The notes beneath the pieces were generated by a model. That model was given only the letters and a program-made list of their open reading frames with translations. It had not been told where the DNA came from and searched no databases. Both the position numbers and the translations under genes were made by a program. From Ilyonectria destructans (lineage: Eukaryota > Ascomycota > Sordariomycetes > Hypocreales > Nectriaceae), in the NCBI GenBank assembly GCA_020740775.1, contig JAHEWK010000004.1, positions 372,001 to 436,000 of the forward strand: 64,000 bases of DNA. Direction: 5' to 3'. Shown piece after piece: positions 56,903-64,000 of this stretch. Each line of letters opens with the position of its first letter. The first letter of the stretch is position 1.

Positions 56903-58936
56903 ATGTCGACGAGTGACAGTTCTCAAGAGTCATTTGTAGAGGCCGTAGGTCTCCCTCGTGCACCATCCGACTTGTGCGCGATGTGTCAGAGGGTGGTAGA
57001 TTATGCACACCTTGACAACAATTTTGGGTCGCGATTTGAGCACTATGAATCTTGGTCAGCCTTGAAAGCAGCAGCCGCAAACGGATGCGGTATGTGCTGC
57101 CAGTTCATAGTGGGAGTTCATGAGACGGCATGCATCAAAACGGTCGAAGATGGCTCCGAAGCCATAGCATTGCAAAGACAAGTCGGGATGGTCATAAGAC
57201 ATTACGGACACAAATACGGTCTACATGTTCCTTACACGAAGGGCGATTTGGATTCCAAACATGACGCCGACAATGAAAAGGAGCCAATATGTGTCCGCTC
57301 AGAGATAGAAATACTTCCAACATTTCAGCAAGGTCAAGCGCACAAACCCCCCATTCATTTGATGTAGTGCTAAGACTTCCAAGCAGCGATGGAATATGAC
57401 TCCCCTGGACCTAAGGTCAACACAATCGACGCACTCCCATTATGCAAACGCTGGCTCGAAGAATGCGAGTCTTCCCACGAGTGCTGTAGGCTCCGTACGG
57501 ACAACTTTCTTCCTACGCGTCTCATATATACTGGCGGCAGCGGGCCACAATTGCACCTGAAAGATCAAATTGATTCCAAAATTAAATACGCAACACTCAG
57601 TCATAGTTGGGGTTTAAAGAAACCCTTGACTCTCTCTTCAAGCACTCTCGACAGCTTTCAACAGCGCATTCCGCCAGAAGCACTCCCAAAGACTTTTCTT
57701 GACGCCATTCACGTCAGCAAGTACCTAGGGTTTCAGTATCTCTGGATCGACTCCTTGTGCATCATTCAAGATAGCGGCGAGGATTGGGGAAGAGAGTCCA
57801 GCTTGATGACTCAAGTTTACGGAAATTCTGCCTTGAATATCGCAGCGACATCTGGTGAAGACGGGGACGTTGGCTGCTTCTTTGACCGTAAGCGAAGCTG
57901 GCGATGTCAAGTCAGATCGAGTGATATGCATCACTTGTTTGATGTCTACCGATGGGGTTGGACAAGACCCAGAAGAGATCACCTAGAGACGCGAGCCTGG
58001 ATAGTACAAGAGCGATATCTCTCACGGCGGTCGTTGCATTTCGCAGAGGAACAGATCTTCTGGGAATGTGATGAGCGACCAGCAAATGAGACGTATCCTC
58101 TTGAGTATCCAACAAAGATTGACAAGGCCCACAAACCATATTGCTTGAGGAAGCGACCACTCGCGCGCGAGAGTTGGCCTGGGATTGTGCAAAAGTACGC
58201 GGAAGGCAATCTGACCAAGAATAGCGATAAGCTCATTGCGATCGGAGGAATCGCCAAGTTAGTCCACGAGCAAACCCAGGACGACTATATCGCTGGCATG
58301 TGGAGGAAGAATTTAGATGACCAACTGTGGTGGCATGTTCGTGCTGGTCACCTGGCACAAAGGATTCCTCAGACCACGGCTCCAACGTGGTCATGGGCTT
58401 CAATCAACGGATGCATCAAATTCCCGGAAGACAAGGATTTCGCTAACGGAGGCGGTACGAGAGGTCGAATGTGCATCAACGTACAAGATATCCAGGTTAG
58501 CCATCCATCACAGGACCAATTTGGAGACGTCGCCAATGCAACTCTCCGGCTCCGTTGCGACTTTCTGCATTACGCAGTCATCGAGGATGGTGGAGACCTC
58601 ATGTTCGCCAAGATCCATTTCGACCGTGGAACAGCCGACAACGTTGAGATTCATTTTGACTGCTTGGACACTCAATCGGAGACTCACTTCATACATGCGT
58701 ATGTAATCCCAATTAGAAAGAGTGTTGCTGAAAGTTGGACAAATGGTTTGCTACTGGAACCCACGGGACGAGAGAGAGGCCAGTACCGAAGATTGGGCTA
58801 CTTCAGGGCGTATGAGTGCGACGAGTTTGACGCTGCGTCTAAGGGGGCAAATCTTGTTTCACGTCGCTCGAATTATCAATTCGCAGCGGTGCTAACTCAT
58901 GGTACAAAGAGTCAATATTTTATAGACCTTGTATAG
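56903..58936 (+). CDS. HET-domain (heterokaryon incompatibility) protein
   Basis: Two exons, 56903-57332 and 57387-58936, give 659 residues. The 54-nt intron is a multiple of three and hides in-frame TAG and TAA codons, so without splicing the gene looks like two proteins. The N-terminal ~110 residues have paired cysteines (LCAMC, CGMCC). The HET domain starts at YATLSHSWG (211-219), continues with FLDAIHVSKYLGFQYLWIDS and LCIIQD (~258-272), and ends around ALNIAATSGEDGDVGCF. The following APTWSWASING is the usual distal motif of these proteins. In fungi HET proteins trigger death of fused incompatible cells; partner gene unknown. Cytosolic. Confidence 0.9.
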
Positions 58937-60527
58937 CTGATGAATCTGGTTTCGTCCACCATATTCTGTAAAATAACTTTGCAATTCCTGCTAAATCTAA
59001 GTGTCATGGAGTTTGACTTTGAACAGTAATTGAATCCCCATCAGGGCGGATGGAGAGATTTATCATTGCCAGGACCGTCGAGGGCAGCTGTCACTCACTA
59101 CCTCTTCAAGCGTGAGGCGCGATGCCGGAGACTGGACTCCAGCTTTGTCAATCAATTCACCGGATATTAGCTACTCCGTCCAGAGGAGAGATCTTCTGTA
59201 GGACGCATGTCCTCCACGAATCCTTGGATGCCGTCTCCACGGGGCCCAGCCAATTGAAATCACGCCGAGTCGATTTACGCACCACAGACGTAAGTTCGTT
59301 CGCCTCACTAGCCGTATTCAGTTTAGACCCGGCCAGTCGAGGATTCTCCCGTGGAAGTTCGGCACGCTTCCCCCACCCTTCCCATGGTTAAAAGATTTTC
59401 CCAGCGTAGAGGCACGTTTTACAACGACTCATGTATAGCAAAGTCAATGACCAAGCGGCTTTACCATGTCTCTACGTGCTGTTTTGCACTTTTACGTCCG
59501 GGCGGTCCGGCGCTGAGGGATGCATTATTCTGCGGATCGTGGCGAAACAGTGGATTAGCCGGGAATAACGATTTGGACCTCCGCCCCATCCACTCATCTT
59601 AGCCGCAAAGGCAAACGCCAACAAGACAATTTTGATACCGGGAGAGACTCATCAGCTCTCGCTATGCACATATTATCATCGACCCTGCTAGAACGATGAA
59701 CAATTCATGTACAGGTCCACGCAGAAAGTGAAGATCCTTCCTGGAACGTTACAATCGTAGAGTGGGTTCTGGGTGACGCCGCAGACATTGCCTGAGCACA
59801 ACAGCGTTTCTTCTTCTAGGAAGACTCTACCCCATACCAAAGAATTCCATTGGCTATAATTGGTTGGCTTACTTTACGGTGGATTCCTCGGACATAAAAT
59901 GGGATTATTTTTGGACACCGACAGAAGACATAACGCTGCAACCTTTGAGTACAAACTAGCTGACATTCTTTAATGTTTTTTATTCTTTATTTTATTATCC
60001 CTTTATTACATTTTGTCATATCTTATTTAATACCTTGCTCATGTTCGTCCTATTTGCTGCAGTGCTGGTGTTCCCTTTCGCCACCAAGTGGGCACTCCAG
60101 CAGAGCCTCCACCTGCTTATCTCAAACTTCATTCCCCATTGTTGCCGGGTGGGTGTGTCAATCCATGATTCAAAGAAATACCAGCGACCATTTGCTGGCC
60201 CCAGTTGAACGTATCCACCAGGGAAAACGCTAGCCCGGGTCAAATTCTCACTCCATGGGGGAATCTGCGCTTCTCCCCATGGTCTTGTAGCCTCACTTCC
60301 AAACCCCATATTGCCCCAGAGGATGTGGTTCTAGGTGACGTAGTTTATGGAGACGGCTCTTTCGACCCATATCCACACGCCCACACCGACTACGGGATGA
60401 GGCATTACTTTGGGGCCCCGGTCCTGACTCCTCCAGTCTATATCTACAGTCTTTTCGCAAAATTTGCTTTGACATCTCCCATCTCCTCACCAACCTTTCG
60501 TCCCTTTAGTTGCTCGACTCAGTAGCC
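58937..60527. other. Intergenic, upstream of quinate-permease-like gene
   Basis: About 1.6 kb with no supported gene. Around 59960-60010 it is T-rich. The 300 bp before the ATG are pyrimidine-rich, as is common for fungal promoters. No palindromic activator site stood out. Confidence 0.4.
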
Positions 60528-62362
60528 ATGGGTCTCCTTACTCTGACCGAAGATCGGCCAACGCCTCCTTCAGTCTACAATTGGCGGGTATATGTCCTCG
60601 CCCTCGTGGCATCATGCGGTTCCAATATGATTGGCTACACCAGTGCCTTCATCGGTACCACAATCACGCTCGAGTCTTTTAAGAAGGAATTCGGCATCGA
60701 CACAAAGACTACGGAGGAAAGAAACCTGATTAGTGAAAACATTGTTTCGCTTTTCATTGCCGGTGCTTTCTTCGGTGCACTTCTCACCTATATCCTTAGC
60801 CATTGGGTTGGTCGCAAATGGTGTTTGACTATTGCTTCAGCCACGTTCACCCTTGGAGCTGGTCTGCAGTGCGGTGCCAATAACAGTACTGGTCTGGGGA
60901 TTCTGTACGCTGGCCGTGTCATTTCGGGACTGGCTACCGGTATTGCCTCCAACATCGTCCCTATCTACCTTTCAGAGTTGGCTCCACCAGCTATTCGAGG
61001 ACGCCTTGTCGGCCTGTATGAGCTTGGATGGCAGATCGGTGGAATGGTGGGCTTCTGGATTAACGTAAGTCATGGAAAGCGGTATTCTTCTTTACACGTT
61101 CGTTGAAGGCTAATTTCCGGATTCTGTTTAGTACGGTGTTGAGAAACACATCCCGGAAAGCCACAAGCAATGGATCATTCCATTCGCCATCCAAATCATC
61201 CCGTCCGGCCTGCTCTTCGCTGGCTCTCTATGGATCCGGGAATCCCCTCGCTGGCTCTTTCTCAACGACCGCCGGAGACAAGCCATGGACAACCTCTGCT
61301 GGATTCGTCAATTGACCCCCACCGACATCTACATCACTGAAGAGGTGGCAGCTATCGACCAGGCTCTGGAGGCGCAAAAGGCTGCTGGCGGCATCGGCTT
61401 GTGGAAGCCCTTCCAGGCCCTCGTTAAGCGTTCCAACATGATGTGGCGTCTCTTCCTAGGATGTATGCTTTTCTTCTGGCAGAACGGTTCGGGCATCAAC
61501 GCCATCAACTACTATTCGCCTACTATCTTCTCTGTAAGTCCACCCCTGATCGACCGGGTCGCACGGGCTGCCAAGGCAATTCGAGTTATTCTTCGATTGG
61601 ATGCGAGCAAGGTGCTAACTCATTACAGAGCATCGGTGTCCAGTCCGATACTGTCAATGTCATGACCGGCATTTTCGGCGTCGTCAAGGCCATCATGACT
61701 TTCGTGTGGCTGCTTTTCCTTGTCGATCAGCTTGGACGACGAAAGCTTCTGCTCATCGGAGGTGTTACTGGTTCGATATGCATGTGGGTTATTGGTGCAT
61801 ACGTCTACGTCGTCGAGCCCACGAAGAACCCCCAGGACCACTTGAGTGGCAGCGGCATCGCCGCTATCGTATTCTTCTACTTGTGGACCGCTGTGTACAC
61901 ACCTACCTGGAACGGTACCCCATGGGTCATCAACTCCGTGAGCCTAGCCTATTTCCAGCCTTCCAAACCTCTCCGCTAACGAAGTTTCTCTAGGAATTCT
62001 TTGACCCCAACTTCCGTTCGCTGGCCCAAGCTACCACGACGGCAAGCAACTGGCTATTCAACTTCCTGGTGTCGAGATTTACTGAGCAGATGTTTGCCGC
62101 CATGGGTTACGGCGTATACATGTTCTTCGCTGCCCTGTCCTTCCTTGCTTTTGTATTCGCCTTCTTCCTCATCCCCGAAACCAGCGGTATTCCCCTCGAG
62201 AAGGTCGAGCGGCTGTTCATGGTCAAGCCAATCTGGGAAGCGAACAACATCCTCAAGGCTCAGCTCAAGGAGGAGGAAGAGCAATTCCGCCATGATGTCA
62301 AGGAAGGTCCAATTCATGACGAAAACCAGACTGACTCGACTGATGATCGCTATCAAGCATAA
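60528..62362 (+). CDS. MFS transporter, quinate permease-like (sugar-porter family)
   Basis: Four exons (60528-61064, 61132-61533, 61629-61937, 61994-62362) give 538 residues; introns are 67, 95 and 56 nt. The N-terminus EDRPTPPSVYNWRVYVLALV is a hallmark of the fungal quinate-permease group (qa-y/QutD type). SAFIGTTITL, the GRVISGLATGIASNIVPIYL stretch, SELAPPAIRGRLVGLYELGWQ, IRESPRWLF, FFWQNGSGINAINYYSPT and FLIPETSGIPLEKVE follow in order. Twelve plasma-membrane helices. Quinate import would feed protocatechuate formation, but hexoses or other polyols are possible in this branch; no quinate catabolic enzymes are in the window. Confidence 0.92.
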
Positions 62363-62735
62363 ATATTGCAGAGTGGATGGACTTGTGTATAGATTTATAG
62401 AATTATATATAGATTAGAATGATTTTGTTATGATAAGCAAACAACAGTTTTTTCCTACCTAAGTGGCATCGTTTTCTTTATTCCATTATAGAAAACCCCT
62501 AATACCTCTCGACCTCCTGTCTATACCACCGTGCAGATCATGATCTTACAGCTACTCCAGCTCCATCTAGTCTTAAACCCAATCGGTATTCAACCTTTTA
62601 ATAGAGACGCGAGTTGGCAAACGTTCTTTAAATTATGCATTCAGTCTTCACAGCGGCCGCAAATTTATCAAGGTGGCTTAGAGAAGGCTCAAAGTGCACT
62701 ACACTGTTAGGTGGACGCTGGCCTCGCCGCAGTGA

Positions 62736-62820
62736 GGGCTGCCCTTGTGGTTGCCTTTCCAACTCCCTGCTTACCAAGTACCTACCCAGGGAACAGCTTT
62801 CTGGGTTACCCTTGGGGCCT
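62736..62820 (+). pseudogene. Decayed duplicate of the Cys-rich protein's membrane exon
   Basis: Bases 62736-62820 align with 63376-63453 almost throughout: both start GGGCTGCCCT, share AACTCCCTGCT and AGCTTTCTGGGTT, and end GGGCCT. The upstream copy has an insertion of about eight bases that breaks the frame. In the downstream copy this segment encodes WAALVVAFSNSLLT and the start of the next helix. Confidence 0.65.
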
Positions 62821-63129
62821 CGTTGTACTCACTACCGTTGCCCGTCTCGTGGTGATGGGTGCCTGAGGCGGTTTTTGACTTGAGGCGATGGGTGGTTCCT
62901 GCCAATACCGGTGCTCGCCCCCTTTCCTCATTCGCCAGGAACTGCACCTTCCCAACCTCAGGCGAATGGCAATGGCACAGCAACTCCCTCCATCTCCTGC
63001 CGCGACACGGATCCCCTGTTTGATTCTTTCTCCTTCTTCACCCACTGCTAACAAAGTGAACAGGAGTGATCGAAACCGCCAACCACCAACCACTGCCCGC
63101 TGCCCGCTGCCCGCTGCCGCACCAACCTC

Positions 63130-63182
63130 AAGAAGAAGAAGAAGGAGAAGACGACGACGACACCGACGACGACGACGACGAC
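63130..63182. repeat. GAA/GAC trinucleotide tract
   Basis: Runs of GAAGAA then GACGAC units lie directly before the ATG at 63183. They would encode poly-Glu/Asp if translated, but no ATG precedes them in frame. Likely 5' leader microsatellite. Confidence 0.6.
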
Positions 63183-63905
63183 ATGGACCCGATCGTCTCT
63201 CCGTCGTCCCTGGCAGGGACAACAGCCCACTGCCAGGCTGCCCAGCCCGTTCCCGCCTGCCCGTCCTGCCCTGTCTGCCCAGACGTTGTTTGCAACTGCA
63301 ACAATGTCTGCCCTGCCTGCGCCCTCTGTCCCTCCGCCGCCGCCTCCGCCTCCGCCGTCGGGTACTCTGCCCTCTGGGCTGCCCTCGTCGTGGCGTTTTC
63401 GAACTCCCTGCTCACTGAGCAGGGACGAGCTTTCTGGGTTGGCCTTTGGGCCTTTTTGTTCGACCGTCTCCTGGGCTGGTCGGCTGCGGTCTGGGGCTGG
63501 ATCAAGTCCGTCTGCCGTTGCTGCTGCCGCCGTCGCCATCGAGCCCGAATCGGCGACGATGGTGGCGAGAGTGGCACCAACCTCCGGGACCGCGACCGAA
63601 CCACCGACTCCGACTCCAACGCCGGCACCGACTCCGCCCGCCCCGCCACCGTCCCCGTCACCGTCCCCGGCACCACCACCGGCACCACCACCGGCACCGG
63701 CACCGTCCCCGTCCCCGACCGCGCTCCTCCTCCTCCCCCCTCCGGCCAGCCAAGGTCTTCCGGCGTGCGGCCCCAGGTTCAGCCACTGGGGCTGAACCTG
63801 GGCCAGGCCTTCGTTCGGCCTGGAAAGGCCAACGCCGATGCCAAGGGCAAAGGCAAGGCGACGGGGCTTGTGGCCCGAGCCCCAAAGGGCTTTAAAGTAC
63901 AGTGA
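63183..63905 (+). CDS. Cys-rich two-helix membrane protein, hypothetical
   Basis: One exon of 240 residues from the ATG 63183-63185. Residues 17-49 carry nine cysteines in CPSCPVCPD/CNCNNVCPACALCP spacing. Two hydrophobic helices follow (about 62-77, YSALWAALVVAFSNSL, and 83-108, AFWVGLWAFLFDRLLGWS). Then comes a CRCCCRRRHR juxtamembrane cluster, and a long disordered Thr/Pro/Val-rich tail with a basic GKGKGKAT end. The Cys-rich head could bind metal or form disulphides, and the CCC cluster could be lipid-modified; both are guesses. It resembles unnamed lineage-specific fungal proteins. GC-rich repeats produce long open frames on the opposite strand, which I discount. An upstream leader exon cannot be excluded. 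Confidence 0.5.
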   Translation: MDPIVSPSSLAGTTAHCQAAQPVPACPSCPVCPDVVCNCNNVCPACALCPSAAASASAVGYSALWAALVVAFSNSLLTEQGRAFWVGLWAFLFDRLLGWSAAVWGWIKSVCRCCCRRRHRARIGDDGGESGTNLRDRDRTTDSDSNAGTDSARPATVPVTVPGTTTGTTTGTGTVPVPDRAPPPPPSGQPRSSGVRPQVQPLGLNLGQAFVRPGKANADAKGKGKATGLVARAPKGFKVQ

Positions 63906-64000
63906 GAAGACGACGACGACGACGACGATGATGATGATGACGGATCCGCTCCCTCCCCCTCCCCCTCCCCCTAGCTTCAACTGTGAATGAGTGGATGGAT
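63906..64000. repeat. GAC/GAT microsatellite and CCCCCT tract at right edge
   Basis: Directly after the stop codon a GAC-repeat passes into GAT-repeat (63908-63940). It is followed by repeated CTCCCC units to about 63972. Confidence 0.65.

Larger units (their letters stand above)
62363..63182. other. Intergenic with decayed duplicate and GA/GAC repeats
   Basis: Between the transporter and the Cys-rich membrane protein. It contains the duplicate segment at 62736-62820 and a trinucleotide-rich tract at 63130-63182. A CTAAC...AACAG acceptor-like string near 63046-63063 could belong to a 5'-leader intron. Confidence 0.4.

Noticed and set aside
63048..63980. 310-codon minus-strand frame, Gly/Val-rich
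   Set aside because: Its poly-Gly and poly-Val runs are the reverse of GC-rich trinucleotide repeats; the plus frame has helices and a Cys pattern.

Overview
The window reads as accessory chromosome of a filamentous ascomycete (Pezizomycotina, most likely a plant-associated Sordariomycete). The evidence is short introns (45-122 nt) with GTAAGT-like donors, CTAAC-like branch sites and YAG acceptors, and a gene content of Zn(II)2Cys6 regulators, MFS transporters, plant-polymer hydrolases, a HET-domain protein, an F-box protein and a PNP_UDP-domain protein. I rebuilt 22 protein-coding genes exon by exon; every joined reading frame is a multiple of three. Family names come from motif recognition and memory, not from searches.

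Region by region. 0-8.3 kb is an NLR/allorecognition-flavoured locus. A minus-strand gene begins as an AcuF-type C2H2 protein, continues as a segment of the giant DUF6606/DUF3638 family and then decays into stops and frameshifts. It is divergent from a 1007-residue DUF7580-like/PNP_UDP protein. 9.6-24 kb is carbon metabolism: a GH43 arabinan-active enzyme, a Gfo/Idh/MocA oxidoreductase, a phenol 2-monooxygenase, a clearly broken hydroxyquinol/catechol 1,2-dioxygenase, a GH28 exopolygalacturonase and a secreted alpha carbonic anhydrase. 25.5-30.4 kb holds an F-box protein and a DUF7703-like membrane protein. 32.7-43.6 kb has a Dal5-type transporter, an FAD (DAO-fold) oxidoreductase, a divergent Zn2Cys6 regulator with CGG-Nx-CCG sites between them, and a sugar transporter.

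45-55 kb is redox-rich: a HAD dehalogenase-like protein, an NDH-2/AIF-like flavoprotein divergent from a second Zn2Cys6 regulator, a cupin divergent from an MDR reductase, and an SDR. 55-57 kb carries broken regulator and 2EXR-like pieces. 56.9-62.4 kb has a HET-domain protein and a quinate-permease-like transporter. The right edge holds a Cys-rich two-helix membrane protein next to a decayed duplicate of its membrane exon and trinucleotide repeats.

Working together: the hydrolases, sugar/quinate/allantoate-type transporters and aromatic monooxygenase suggest use of plant cell-wall pectin, arabinan and aromatics. The FAD oxidoreductase, Dal5-like transporter and adjacent regulator look like one nutrient-utilisation unit. 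Relics (DUF6606 part, dioxygenase, Zn2Cys6 pieces) show active gene loss. I saw no tRNA, rRNA, CRISPR or intact transposon.
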